From assembly GCF_005239225.2 (NCBI RefSeq), contig NC_133301.1, positions 12,896,318 to 12,960,317 on the forward strand: DNA of 64,000 bases. Reading direction: 5' to 3'. Shown here piece after piece: positions 1-12,714 of the stretch. Positions within the stretch are counted from its first letter, which is position 1; every line of letters starts with the position of its first letter. The position numbers and the translations under genes were made by a program. The DNA comes from Populus alba. Lineage: Eukaryota; Streptophyta; Magnoliopsida; Malpighiales; Salicaceae. The notes beneath the pieces were generated by a model, which searched no databases, was not told where the DNA came from, and was given only the letters and a program-made list of their open reading frames with translations.

Positions 1-741
1 CTTGTCATCATACCACGTTACTTGAGGACCTCCCCAAGCAACCCGTTCACGAACAAAATGCAAATCAACCTCTAAATGCTTAGTCTGGGCGTGGTTAACA
101 GGATTGACAACAAGATAGGTGGTAGAGATATTATCACAAAATACTTCAATGGGTAGACAAGGCGAAACATACAAGTCACTAAACAAAGAACGAAACCAAC
201 ATAATTCGGCAACAACAACAACAACAACAAGGGCATGATACCAGGATTCTGTACTACTTCTTGAAACCATATGTTGTTTTTTGGCTGCCCAGGAGACTAG
301 ATTAAGACCAAGAAAAACACAAAACCCAGCAGTAGATCATCAAGTATCAGGACATCCTGCAGCCCAATATGCATCACTATAAGCAAGTAATGAAGAAGGA
401 TCATAATGGTATAATTGTAAGCCAAAATTTGTACCTTTGATATAACGTAAAATCGTTTTAACGGTATGCCAATGAACATCATGAGGAGCATGCATGAACT
501 AACATATTGTATTAACAACAGAAGCAATATCAGGACATGTGAAGGTAAGGTACTAAAGATCACCAACAATGCTTCGAAAGAGCGTTGGGTCTTTAAATGG
601 AGAAAAAAGACAAATAACATCTGGAAGTAGTTAAAATATAAATAGGTTTGGCATTTCCCATGGAAGCATGAGAGAGCAAGTCAGTGGCATACTTGGATTG
701 AGATAAAAACAGATCACCAATATTCTTATAGACTTCAATGT
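1..741 (-). mobile_element. Decayed Ty1/copia polyprotein fragment (reverse transcriptase end and RNase H)
   Basis: Read on the minus strand, the piece follows a copia polyprotein in order. The end of the reverse transcriptase comes first (LFLSQSKYATDLL near 640-710), then a stretch with MHAPHDVHWHTVKTILRYIK near 440-500. RNase H follows, with SWAAKKQHMVSRSSTES near 250-300 and TKHLEVDLHFVRERV near 45-95. The frame changes several times and stops interrupt it, so it is dead. A trinucleotide AAC run at about 209-231 sits inside the RNase H part. The element continues past the left edge of the window; its right end near 741 is abrupt, and no LTR is seen there. Confidence 0.85.
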
Positions 742-3000
742 CCAATGTCCAAGACTTCACCAATATTCTTAAGCAATGGAGTTTTTCTCGTTCTTTTGAG
801 TAACTTGTTTTTGCAAGTATAACTAAAGCCCAAAACTCAGCCAAGAAAAATCCTTTTATATTCGAAGTTTTTCTACAACTTTATCACTGTGTTTGGACCA
901 TTTTATTGTCATTCCCAGCTGGAATTGGGGCACCGACAGTACGTGTGCCCTAAAGCCATGATTAGGTTTATTATTATTATTATTATTATTATTACCTCTG
1001 CTCCAGAAGAAAGCCATGCAAAGTTTAATGATGCTGGGGATTTCATCTTTGCCATCTTAAACTAGTTTATTAGCTAGTGTTTTTGTTTTGGGTTGAACAC
1101 AAATTTCTTAAAATATAAAAAATATGTTTAAATCATTAAAAACTTTTTTGTTATTATTAAATTTAAATAACATTAACGAAATGTACCAAAAAGAAAAAAG
1201 TTGAATCGAAGAGTTTGGAACATCTTCACCCAATTTACAAAAGCCCAAATATATCAAAGGTCAAAACCCAAATAAATAAAAAATCAAAGCACCAGCCATG
1301 GTCATATGAATATTTCTTCTTTTTTTCTTCGACGTGTAAATTTCTTCATTATTATATCATATCTAATCTTGAAAAAAAGTTAATTTTTTATTTCTATTTT
1401 TTATATCTATTATATAGAAACCTAAAAGAGCTTAGGGATTAACTATGCACACAATCATATTTCATATAATGAAATTATTATTTCTCTTGAAGAACAAACT
1501 CACTTAGTTTTGACATAGGGATAAGATATTCTTTTCAATGTGACCCATTAATCATTACAGGAAATGAAGGGGTTAATCAATAATTTTACATCTTTTATAT
1601 ATATAGTGTAATTATTAAATTATCATTAAAAAAAATGTTTTTCTTAGGTTAAGGGGTTTTTTGGGGTTAATTTTTTTTTTTTTACATATCACAATTACTT
1701 AAATGCTCATAGAAAAAACTTTCTTAGCTTTGGATGTAATGGAACTTTGGTTATTTAGTTATGAATTTTTATTATTCTCATGTGCGACAAGGATAATTGA
1801 GTTTTTAAATATTTATAAAATATTATTTAAATTAAAAGTAGTTGGCACAAGCCTCACACGTGCCAATAAATAGATGCCACTCAACTTAAGCTTTAAAGTT
1901 GGATCGTTGGACTGAATTGGTTTTGATCATTTTTATTTTTAAAATTTCATTTATCATTGTTAGACTCGTTAGAAATTATTATTCTTTATTTCATGAACTT
2001 TTTTTTTTTATAGAATTATCTCGATATCTTGTCTCAATTAATGAATTCAACATGTTCATCAAGTTTGACTCAAGTTTTTTTTTTTTTTTTAATTTCGCTT
2101 TTCAATATTATATTGGTTTGAAAATTGAGCTTCACTATTTTATTAAGTCTACTTTCTATAGAGTCATCTTAGTCTCACTAGAATATAGATTTGGTTTAAC
2201 TTTTACTCAAGCTGAATAATTAAAAATTATCTTGTTAAATTCTTTCAAAAGATATATTTTTAAGAATTTACCTATTTTGTGATGGCTCATACATACTTAG
2301 GTAAATTTCTTTTTTTTTTTAATGTTTTCTTTTTAAATTTGTTGTTCATCATTTTATTTATTAGGAATCGAGATTTATATATTTTTAATTTTTTTTCTAA
2401 GCAATTATTTTATTTTCATTTAATTTTTACTTTATTAAAAAATAATATTTTTGATACATTTAAGAAATATTGTGAGGATATATTTCTATGACATCAGCAA
2501 ATATTCATCTTTTGTATTTAATTTTTTTTTTTTGCTTTATTTGTTATTAATATTTTATTTTTTAATTATATTATCAAATTAAATAAGTTTATTAAATTTA
2601 TTTGATTTTCATAACTAGAATTTTAATTTTTTTTAAAAAAATATATTTGTATTGTTTTAATATTTTTTTTATCGTCCGCGCAATGTAGTCCCTATCTATT
2701 TCTACTTAAATATTAGCATGATCATCATGGAATTTCTCCCGTAGCTGCCATCTATCTCATGCAAAATAAGATAATATAAAATATATTATATTTTTTAAAT
2801 CACATTTTTATACAGCTCATAAAAAAAAAAAAAAAAGAAGATGTAATGTAACGACACAAATTTCCTCAGATAATAAAAAAGAAAAGAAAAAACCCACTGA
2901 CAAAACAGTAAGGGTTGATAAATTGGTTTCCTTGATTCAACCTCAGCTCTCAGCTTACCAAAAAAAAAAAAAAACCTCAGCTCTCAATCATTGTATCCAC
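742..3000. other. AT-rich intergenic DNA
   Basis: No gene is seen. An ATT trinucleotide run lies at about 970-995. Long T and A homopolymers are frequent from 1650 to 2660. The short open frames here are low-complexity Phe/Ile/Leu runs. A GC-richer word near 2676 (CGTCCGCGCAATG) resembles words near 7240, 61198 and 61984 that border other decayed repeats. Confidence 0.6.
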
Positions 3001-3105
3001 ATTAGATAGATCATCATTAGATCTCACTCGTTTTCTCTCGAGACAGAGAAGCTGAGACACACATACACACAGTCATCTTGATAGGAGAAAGAGAGAGAAA
3101 GAGAA

Positions 3106-5335
3106 ATGTCAAGGAGATCAGGGGCTTGCTTGAGGTGTTGTTTGGTCATATTTGCAGTTATTTCTGCTTTAGGTGTGTGTGGTCCTGCTTTGTATTGGAG
3201 ATTCAGGAAGAGTTTTGGATTCCCTGATTCCAAAGCGTCTTCTTGCCCTCCTTGCATCTGTGATTGCCCTCCTCCTATGACTCTACTCAAGATTGCTCCT
3301 GGTATCCATCAAACACTTGTCTCTTCCTGCTTTTGTTGTTTCGTGCTGTCTTATTGGCATTCTATTGTGTTTTTGCATCTGGGTTGTCGTGAAGTTTTAG
3401 TTTTGATCGAGTTTTTGTGAATTTGAGTGGAATTAAGGGTGCCCATTTCATCAATTTGTGGTCTTGATCTATCCCTGTTCCTAATTTTGGATCTTGAATT
3501 CTCTTGATTGCTTTATTGGTGGACTGCTTTTGTGTTTGGTCGAGAGAAATTTAGGGGGTGCCACGTTCATCAATTTCTCAGTTTTTATCTGTGATGGTTT
3601 CCGATTTTGGATTTCTATTTCTACTTCCATTTTGGTACAACCTTTATCCGAGAAGAGAAAATGATGTTAAAGTTGTTAGTGTTGCATATTGAATGAAGAA
3701 AGCTTGGATGAGCTCACTTTATGGTTGAGAGAAATTTCAAGGAATTGTCTTTGAGCTTGCTTTCCTTGCTCTGTATTTGTATAAAATTATTGTTTTTATT
3801 TCACTGCTGCTTCATTTTAAATGCACATCTTGCATGCTTCCCCCTTTTATTCCTATTGAATCTGATTTCTTTTTTAACTCAATCATCCATTTCACTTCTT
3901 TTTTGATGTCCTAATCCGTTTGCAACCGAATGCTTGAATAACCTTGTGGTAGGCATCAGCCCGTTCATGTTGACAGGATACTTGAATATGCAATTAAATC
4001 TGCTATGGAAATAATTCAATAGAATAGCTTTTTAGGTAGCAAAATATTTGAAAATATTTTTACTAGAACAATGCTACTAGCCACAGCATTCATTATAGTC
4101 TCTATTAGAAAAAATATTTAAGCTTGTTTGCGAGTCAAGTTTTAATTTTGAAGAAATCAGACTCTTATGTACTAATTTCTTGTGGCTCTTGTTTTGTTTT
4201 CTTCTTTCAGGGTTGGCCAACCTTTCAGTCACAGGTTAGAGCTCATTCTACAAACCCAGTTTGTTGGATCATTTTTATCTGTTATTCTGAGAACATTGCA
4301 GATTTTGTTGTCCTTCAGTTTCTGAAATCCTGTAATGAAGTGAGACCAGTAACTTTATCAATCTTTTATAAAATCTTGAGCATAAATTCTTGTATTTGAA
4401 CCTTGTTTGTAAGTTATTTCGGACATCCAACTACTAAGAACCTTGCATTTTGTTTGATAAAAATGTGAACATGCCCCAAGAATTGTGTTGTCTTTCCTCA
4501 GTCTGCAGAATGGGAATTTTAGTTCTTTTCCAGTTATTGGGTTTCTTCCATTTATGATTTCAGTTCATAAATGGTTTTTAATTGATCTTATTTGAATTAT
4601 CATACTCCTTTACATTTAAAGCACGTAACTTTAATTAATAACTCTGATGCTGCTACTGGCTTCCAAGAGTTAGGGCCAATCCAACCACTGGCAATTTAAT
4701 GAGTGAAAAAGGCACAATAGCTTGTTAGACAAATGTCCTCTACAGTTTGAGCTTTGATTCAGTTGCTCCTTTTTATCTTTGCTATTCCGTACTATTTCAC
4801 TATCTGAAAGAAAATTAGGTTGTGAAACAAAAATCAAAATTCAAAAGAACTGCTTTAACACTCTTGATGTTTGAACTTATTCCAGCCATTCATTCATGCT
4901 CTAAACATGTTGTTTTACTATGAGTAGACTCAAGCTTATGGCAACTTATCTTTCTCATTTATATGCTTCCTTTAATTATGATTTGAGGAATCGTGGTCTC
5001 ACTGACGTGACATTATCTTGGTTTTTATCATAGATTGCGGGGGCAATGACCCAGATCTCAAATTGGAGATGGAGAAGCAATTTGTAGACCTTCTAACAGA
5101 GGAGTTGAAATTGCAAGAGGCTGTTGCTCAAGAGCATGCTCATCACATGAACATCACGCTTGCTGAAGCAAAAAGGGTGGCATCCCAATACCAGAGGGAG
5201 GCAGAAAAATGCAATGCTGCAACTGAAACATGTGAGGAGGCAAGAGAGCGGTCTGAAGCATTGCTGATCAGAGAGAGGAAGATTACTTCCTTATGGGAGC
5301 AACGGGCCCGTCAACTGGGTTACGAAGGAAAGTAA
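3106..5335 (+). CDS. DUF1068 family membrane protein (173 aa)
   Basis: Exons are 3106-3301, 4211-4234 and 5034-5335. All junctions are GT-AG and the phases agree, giving 522 nt or 173 aa. Residues 8-30 form one hydrophobic segment with several cysteines, followed by the short motif ALYWRF and a Cys-rich stretch (SSCPPCICDCPPP). The last exon encodes a charged helix, probably a coiled coil, containing LLTEELKLQEA and CNAATETCEEARERSE and ending ERARQLGYEGK-like. This order (N-terminal anchor, Cys-rich linker, coiled coil) and the motif EELKL...CEEARE match the plant DUF1068 family as I know it from Arabidopsis. Its biochemical role is not established, so none is claimed. The start is the first ATG after a purine-rich leader at 3040-3100. 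The 24-nt middle exon is needed to join the two larger ones in frame. Confidence 0.9.
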
Positions 5336-5764
5336 TTGTTATATAATTGATATTAGATATTTCTTACACTTGAACTAGCAAATTGTTCTATCGTTAGCTT
5401 TTATACTAGCAGGCACTCGCAAATTGCTTGAGATCCTCCCTTACACTGTCACTCGCAAATTGCATCAGTTTTCTTGCAAAGGCAAGCAAAAAATGGTATG
5501 TATGTATCAATTTTCACCGGTAATTTGATCTGTTCTGGATCCACCAGCTCAGCCATTATTTCAAGCGTGCTCTTAATGAATTACTTGATACAGTGCTGTA
5601 CTGTTATGCATACTGCAATAGTCATGATTTTACAAGGCTTGTTTTGTTGCACCCTGATATAAACTCGCTGGACAACGTAATCTCCATCTTTAGTATCGAG
5701 GGATCTTGTTGATTTTTTCATGTTGCATGTTGACAGTATAAAAGCATCAGCTGTTCGCCTCTTA

Positions 5765-5985
5765 TTTGGTTGTGTTTGCCGTCGTGGTTGCTTTTCAAAT
5801 AATATTTCGTATGTTAATGATATTTTTTTTATTTTTTAAAAATTATTTTTGATATTAACATATTAAAATGATTTGAAAACATTAAAAATATATTAATTTA
5901 AAGTTAATAAAAAAATAAAAAATAAATAAATTTTTTTAAAAGTATTTTTAAAACACATAAATAAAAAATCCCATATTGCTTGTGT
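5765..5985. repeat. MITE-like AT-rich dispersed repeat, copy 1
   Basis: This copy has the layout shared by about a dozen places in the window: a GTTTGGTTGTG-like or GTGGTTG-like start, a T-rich block, the core ATTTTTGATATTAACATATT, then A-rich sequence and a matching inverted end. It lies just behind the DUF1068 gene. Ends and target-site duplications are not sharp enough to class it. Confidence 0.5.
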
Positions 5986-6434
5986 GCTTGTGTTTTTTTT
6001 GCGCTTGCAATCTTCCTTCAACAGTTCCTTTGGAATTAAGAAATGCATTCTGTCGCATCTTTCAATAACGTTGTCCCAGCTGGCATCTGTGTTTGGTTTG
6101 AAAAATCATTAAATTGATAGGTTTTTTAGTGTATTTCTATGACTTTGATGTATTTATTCCAAAAATTAAAATAAAAAAAATCTAAAAAACAAATATCTTA
6201 ACATATTTTCAAACTAATAACATTTTGTATGATGATGACCATCAAGTATTAACAAGTAAAGGGGAAATGAAACCATGAATGCATAGATTTGTTTAGATTA
6301 AGCGATCAAAAGTCAAATTTACGGATATTTCCAAACCTGAAAGGTGGTGATATGATCGAGACTTCCGTCACTTCTGGCATGAACATGGAAGCACGATACT
6401 CCAAGAACGTTGTTCCATGACTCTACAATGATGG

Positions 6435-7070
6435 TTGTTAATATTATAAATAAATATTTTAAAAAAAATAATGATTTTATTTAATAACAAAATAAAATTT
6501 AAATATAAGCACGATAATTTTCATAAAAATAAAAATAAAAATAAATCTAAAAATCAATTATTTTAGCAAATTAAATACTAAAACATGAACCAAAAAAACA
6601 TTAAAAATAAAAAAAAAAAAAACTTGACTTGAATCAATATATTAAATTCGTAGTTCAGTTACGAGATTGGGATAAGCCATGCAAAAGAAATTGAAGAAAA
6701 TAATGAAGGTGAACTCTCAAGCAAACTAAATAATAAAAGATGAAACTGAAAAAATAAAAAACTTGATTTAATCAGGGTTAATTCGACTAACTCGGTTTGA
6801 TATTTGAGATCAAAATAACTTTATAGAAAAAAAGTGAAAAAAAAAACCCCACAAAACTCAAGGCTTAATAACTTAATTTTAAAGGATAAAATTAAAAAAA
6901 AAATAAAAAAATATTGAAGTAAAATCCAACTAATCTTCGAAACCTGTTACTTGAATCATGAGACCAAAATTATCTTTTAGAAAGCAAAGATGAAAAAATC
7001 ACGAAGTAAAATTCTCAATTCTCCAAATTTTTTTTTGTTACTTCATGATTTTTTTAATTTATTTATTGTG

Positions 7071-7117
<47 letters not shown>

Positions 7118-7260
7118 TGCATTATTTAAACTGGCCAATCTTATTAAATACAGTCAAAATAATGAACTAAATCTCAAATTCTTTTACTTGTTTAGAAACA
7201 CTTGAATTGTTTTAATACTTTTTTTGAAAAAAATTTTGATCGGCGCACAATGTGGCGTGA
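6435..7260. repeat. Decayed tandem-type repeat with 'TTAACCCGTTAAACC'-like words
   Basis: Several degenerate units of about 100-150 bp share phrases such as AACTTGA(C/T)TTGAATCA, GTTACGAGATTGGGATAA and ATGAGACCAAAATTATC, separated by A-rich runs. Related phrases recur at about 12715-12965, 36960-37260, 38850-39060 and 61440-61880. It is probably the interior of an old transposable element. No coding capacity is seen. Confidence 0.45.
7073..7110. repeat. (TA)n microsatellite
   Basis: An uninterrupted TA dinucleotide run, followed by a T run. Confidence 0.9.
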
Positions 7261-8019
7261 AAAACCCATCTAGCATGGCTAAAAAGAAAAGTAAAGAAAA
7301 GGAGTAGGAAGAAGAAGGTGCAAGGTTCTATTCTATAACGTCTGTAGTTGAATTTGTTGAAACATCCATTGACAATAAATCCATTTCAAGGGACAAGAGA
7401 TGCTCAGCCAAAAAAACAAAAAAACAAGAAAGGAATCGAACCTAAACAGCTATTTGTATCCAAGCAGCACAGAGGTGGTCAGCTTGTGCACATCCTAACA
7501 AAAAAATAGATATATGGGAGGCAATTTGGTTCTATTGGCCCACGAGTTTGACTTTCCTCCTCCAAAGAAATCACAAGCAGTCAAATACCACATGCTTGCC
7601 GATGGACACCCTCAAACGCGGTTTCAAAGACGTTCATGCACTGTCACGCCTGGTCTTGACATTACTTTTATATTTTTATACAAGTAGAAAGAAATATTTA
7701 TTATTTTTCTTAGATCAGAAGTAAAGAAAATAGATCAGCTTGGATCCATGTAAAAGTAAACAAACACATCATCCTTGCAATATCAAGATCTGGAAGCTGT
7801 CATAGAAAGCTCTTTCTGCTTTTTTGGGGTCTGAAAGTTTCAGTCTTTTCTCTTCAGGTGAATATGGTGATGTGCACTCATCTGTTGTGCATATAGGGTT
7901 TTCATTTTTTTTTCTTTTAAGTCTCTCGGGCTGTGCTTGGATCTCTAGAACACTCTTGAGACCCCACTAAATTTGGAAAGGTAACTGAAATCTTTTTGGA
8001 TTCTGTTAAGTTTCTATAA
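7261..8019 (+). other. Upstream region and probable 5' UTR of the CBP60 gene
   Basis: This stretch is less AT-rich than the DNA to its left and contains pyrimidine-rich leader-like sequence at about 7800-7990. No open frame of note is present. A transcription start cannot be fixed from the sequence. Confidence 0.4.
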
Positions 8020-11000
8020 ATGGAAAGTTCAAGGGGCAGGAGAGTTGAGAAAAGAGGTCATGAGCAGGGTGTCGATGATGAAGCTGACAACCTGCCAGAA
8101 TCAAAGAAGGCAAAATTGCCCGCCTTAGCAAGGTTTGTCTTTGCATTACTTCATGAGGTTTATTGCTCACGATTATTATTACAAGTAGTTCATGGTCTAA
8201 GCAATTTGTGTTGTGGTTTAGTTTCTTGGCTTGAAGGATTAATTAGGACAACTATAAGAGAATTGAAAGAATGAGTTATGTTAATTAGGATCCAAAATGG
8301 GGGGTTAATTATAGGAGAATTTGGATATTGGATTTATCTTCTTGGATCCGTTGGGTTTGGTTTTACAATGACTTGTGGTGACTTAATGACTGGTGGATCT
8401 CATGCCAAACTCAGCTATGCCAAAGTGAAATGTTATCTTAATTAACAATATCACAAGGCTGGTGACTTGATAGACTTCCGGAATCATTGAAACTGCTTGT
8501 AGATGTAAGAGAATGAGCCTGTGATTGTAAGAGAATCTTGGGTGCTAGAGCGGTGTTATAGTGGGATTGTTCTGTTGATCTAGGGCTACTGAAACCAGTC
8601 TCTGTGGCTGATTTCAGTATCAAAGCTTCCACTGAGTTGCTTTTGCTAAACCAGACCAATGTTTAAGAACAAGATCATCATTATTGAAATATCGAATGCA
8701 TGCTTAAGCTTTTGGGCTCGAGTTTCGAACAGCCTAAACTTCTGTGGAATTGGTTGAATTTTCAAGTCAATGTTTGATGCATAATTAAGTCAGTTTGTCT
8801 ACTATCTTCTTTGTACAAATGGTTTGCGGCATTTCTTTTGAGTTCACTCCAACTGATATAAGACTTGAATTATCTGCAGTGTAATTGTGGAGGCTTTGAA
8901 GGTGGATAGTTTGCAAAGACTTTGCTCATCTTTGGAGCCTTTGTTTCGCAGAATTGTGAGTCATAAAGTCTTTCTTTAATTCGTTTATTATAATAAAATC
9001 TTAGTTGTGTTGTGGTATATTGATGGCTGATGAGCTTAATAGATAAGAAGAGTGATATCATGCTAGCCTTTAGAAGATACAATGACACCACTGCTGCTGT
9101 ATATTTCTAGTTCATTGTATGTCATGAGAATCATGACTGGAGTCACCTATTAGGTCTCACGTATAGTCATACTGAAATAGTTGCAGAGACTGCTGCTCAG
9201 TAATCCCTAGTTTGATTTGTTGAAAAACATTCGTTGGCAACATTCAAGCGATTTCTTGTCTTGCTATCTCCAATGCTTCTGCTGTCGGTTCAATTTATTG
9301 AAGGCATCGCAATCATGACATGTTATCTGATTCTAGCTATCTCCAACTTCTTTTGCTGATTTTGGTTTTTTGAATGAATAATCAGGTCAGCGAAGAAGTG
9401 GAACGTGCTTTGACGAGGTTAGGCCCTGCTAAATTGGCTGGAGGGTAGGTTCCTGGATATTTTTTAATCCTATAGACTAAAGTTTCCTTTCCAATCTGCC
9501 TTGGATCTTCATGATGCAGACAAACAATGTAGAAACAATCCTTATAAATTTCAGTTATACCCCATACTCTCCTGATGGAAGTTGGGAACTTAGAAGTGTT
9601 GAAACAACTGCAATGTATAGGTATTCATACATGACTTACATTTCTACATGTCAGGTCGTCACCACCAAAACTTCCGGGCCCAAATGGAAACAATCTACAA
9701 CTTCATTTCAGAACAAGAATGCCTCCTCATCTGTTCACAGGAGGGAAAGTTGAGGGGGAGCGAGGGGCAACTATCCATGTTGTCCTGTTAGATGCAAGCA
9801 CTGGAACTGTCATGCAAACTGGACCAGAATCAGCAGCCAAACTGAATGTTGTGGTTCTTGAAGGTGACTTCAATGATGAAGCTGATGAAGGTTGGACAGC
9901 AGAACATTTTGAAAGCCATGAAGTAAAGGAGCGTGAAGGTAAAAGGCCACTACTGACTGGGGATCTACAGGTCAGTCTCAAGGAAGGAGTAGGAACTCTT
10001 GGAGATCTTACTTTTACTGACAATTCTAGCTGGATAAGGAGCAGAAAGTTCAGGCTTGGTGTTAAGGTTTCTCCTGGATACTGTGAGGGGATTCGTGTTC
10101 GTGAGGCTAAGACAGAGGCATTTGCTGTTAAAGATCACCGAGGAGAATGTGAGTTTTTCAGTGGTTATAGTTTATGATTGCTAGTTTAATCTCCATGTAG
10201 CACACATCCTTCTTGAAGAGTAGAACAGTAGAGTATAAACATGAAAAATTAGTGATCAACAATATTACAATCTAGATACTCTTACTTGGCTAGGTAGATG
10301 GCTGCCCACTAAGCCTCTCAAATGATACCATATTTCTGGGTTTCTCTGTCATTTAATTGAGAAACAATGATATCATTCTATATAGTGCATTTACTGATAA
10401 AGCTAGTAGCCTTCCACTGCATGACATGGTGCATATTGGATGGTGAAAGGTTGTAAGAGTAGCAGGAGAATAGTAGTTCCTTCTGCATTCTTCCAAGCTG
10501 TAATTCTTAGCTTGGTTGAAAGATAACTCACTATGAACTCTGGATGATGAAGGTAAATATGAGTAGTACAGGACGTTTTGACTTGAAACTTCATAGTTCA
10601 GTTATTTTCTTGGGTGTAAACATGCAATGCAAAAGCCTTAGAATTTAACTAATGCTAGTTCTGCAGCGTCTTAGAAACAAACCTCCAGTTTTAGGGGATA
10701 TCTTCTCTATACTTGATTGAAATATCTTCTCTTATATTTTATTAAATTTCAGATGAATTGTTGCCATCAAGTTGTTGTAACCAGGATTGTTTTTATAATT
10801 TGTAGTATACAAAAAACACTACCCACCAGCTTTACAAGATGAAGTTTGGAGATTGGACAGGATAGCAAAGGATGGAGCACTGCACAAAAAATTGGTGATG
10901 GCTAATATTACAACAGTTGAAGATTTTCTCCGTGTTCTTTTTAGGGATTCACAGAACTTAAGAAATGTAAGAATCCCTTTCTCTGGTTGCTTGTTTTTCC

Positions 11001-12564
11001 TTGCATATGTGCTGAGAAACTTATTATTTCTTTCAGTTCATATCCCTTGTTTCCATATTAATTGCTCTTCAATTTCCTGTTTCCCCATTTTGATGTGCAC
11101 GTAGATCCTTGGAAGTGGAATGTCAAATAGGATGTGGGAGAATACAGTTGAGCATGCAAAGACTTGTATCTTAGGAGGAAAGCTTTACGTTTACTATGCT
11201 GCTGGTACTCGTAGCACCGGTGTTGTTTTCAATGATGTTTATGAGCCCAGGGGCCTTATTTCTGATGGGCAGTTTCTCTCTTTGGATTCACTTGACCACA
11301 ATCAAAAGGTTAGATATTCTCTACCATTCAGAATTGACAACAATATTTTGACATCATTTTACACTTTATTTTTGCTCCTGTTATTCATCTGCTTCTATTG
11401 CGCAGGATCTGTCCATTCAAAGTGCCATACAAAATACTGCAGTTTGCTTTAGGAAAAGTAGTGAATGGTCATCTGCTCATATTACTTAATGATGTAAAGA
11501 AATATGTTCACTAAAATGTGGTGGAAATAATCATGAAATTAAACATTAAATAACAGTCAAGATGGTTACATCATATGTGGTGGATAGTCGATACGAATTT
11601 TCCTGCCGATGTGTTTGATTGATAGACCATCAGGACCATTTACAACTGATGGTTATTCACTAGTTTAGACATAAGAAATGACCTTACTAAGACAAGTTGT
11701 GGAAACTTTAGCTGCCCCAATCCTTTGTTCAGCATCTTGAAAGTCATGAGCTCAAAAACCTCCCTAGGGATTGAAGGATCCGCATTGCTTGTCTCTGTGA
11801 GTAGATTTTTGCTCATTCATGTTAATGTTTGCTTACAGATTTCAGTGGATTCCCTGGTGAAGCGAGCATATGAGAATTGGCATCAAGTTGTGGAATATGA
11901 TGGCAAAGTTCTGAACGCCCTAGCTAGCAATAAGGGTGGCAAAGGAGCATCCGCCGCACCCATAGTCGACAACAGCTTTGAGAGAAATCAGTATATAACA
12001 TCTGATCAAAACAAGCAACAGTTTATCCCTTCTGAACCAAGTTCACAATACCAAGCTATAAATAACCACCCATCAGTCCCTCAGATGATTAAATTTCCAT
12101 CTGTTAGGTCAGATCAGAATGCTGCAATGACCCTAAATAATCCACAAGCAGCATTATCCGGTGCCACGGATTACATGTCTGTTGGAACCCCAGCTGGGGA
12201 TACTTACTTTCCCGGAGATTGGTCTCGGCCAAGGACTGGGAATGGATTAGAAGACTTTTTCACAGAAGAAATACGGGTGAGGAGTTCAGAGATGTTGGAG
12301 AGTGATGACATGCAGAGGCTGCTAAAAACACTTGGTATGGGTGGAGTTGGGATGGGACCTGGTTTTGTTCATCCTGATGAGCCTTGTTACTCTTATAGCA
12401 TTCAAACATATGAGCCTCAGATGGATCAAGCAGACGCGCAGGAGCGTGGAAAGGGCTCAAAAGCTGTCGTTGGATGGCTGAAGCTGAAAGCAGCTCTACG
12501 CTGGGGGATATTTGTCAGGAAGAAAGCCGCAGAAAGAAGAGCTCAGCTTGTTGAGCTAGATTGA
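8020..12564 (+). CDS. CBP60: Calmodulin-binding protein 60 (CBP60), B/C/D clade, 610 aa
   Basis: Seven exons: 8020-8132, 8880-8955, 9386-9444, 9655-10148, 10806-10966, 11105-11308 and 11839-12564. All introns are GT-AG and phases close to 1833 nt. CBP60 proteins are plant transcription regulators; some members control salicylic-acid defence genes. Family landmarks in order are the N-terminal [28 protein letters not shown] at about residues 54-70, the DNA-binding core starting [16 protein letters not shown] and running through [14 protein letters not shown], then [17 protein letters not shown] and [16 protein letters not shown]. The last 30 residues ([23 protein letters not shown]) form a basic amphipathic helix where CBP60a-f-type members bind calmodulin, unlike CBP60g, which binds at its N-terminus. 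This places it nearest CBP60B/C/D. The start ATG follows a long leader and gives the usual N-terminus. Nothing looks broken. Exact orthology within the clade is not decided. Confidence 0.93.
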
Positions 12565-12596
12565 AAGGAATGAAGGAGACTTTGTTCTAAGTTTAG

Positions 12597-12676
12597 AGTG
12601 TTCTCGTTTCCTCCTGTAGAGGGAAGACGCCATGTTTATCGTTCTCGCTTCCTCCTGTAAAAGGAAGCCGCAAAAA
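12597..12676 (+). repeat. Two tandem hairpin units in the CBP60 3' UTR
   Basis: Two near-identical units start at about 12600 and 12641 (period 41). Each holds TTCCTCCTGTA followed by its partial inverse (AGGGAAG or AGGAAG), so each can fold into a short stem. They lie 35-110 bp past the stop codon, presumably within the 3' UTR. Confidence 0.6.
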
Positions 12677-12714
12677 AATTTGTTTAAGCGTTTCCAATGT
12701 CTTTTCTTCTAGAT

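Noticed and set aside
3301..4210. Intron 1 of the DUF1068 gene begins GTATCC, like a U12-type donor
   Set aside because: No TTCCTTRAC-like branch site lies near the acceptor; the end is a normal pyrimidine tract and CAG, so it is an ordinary U2 intron.
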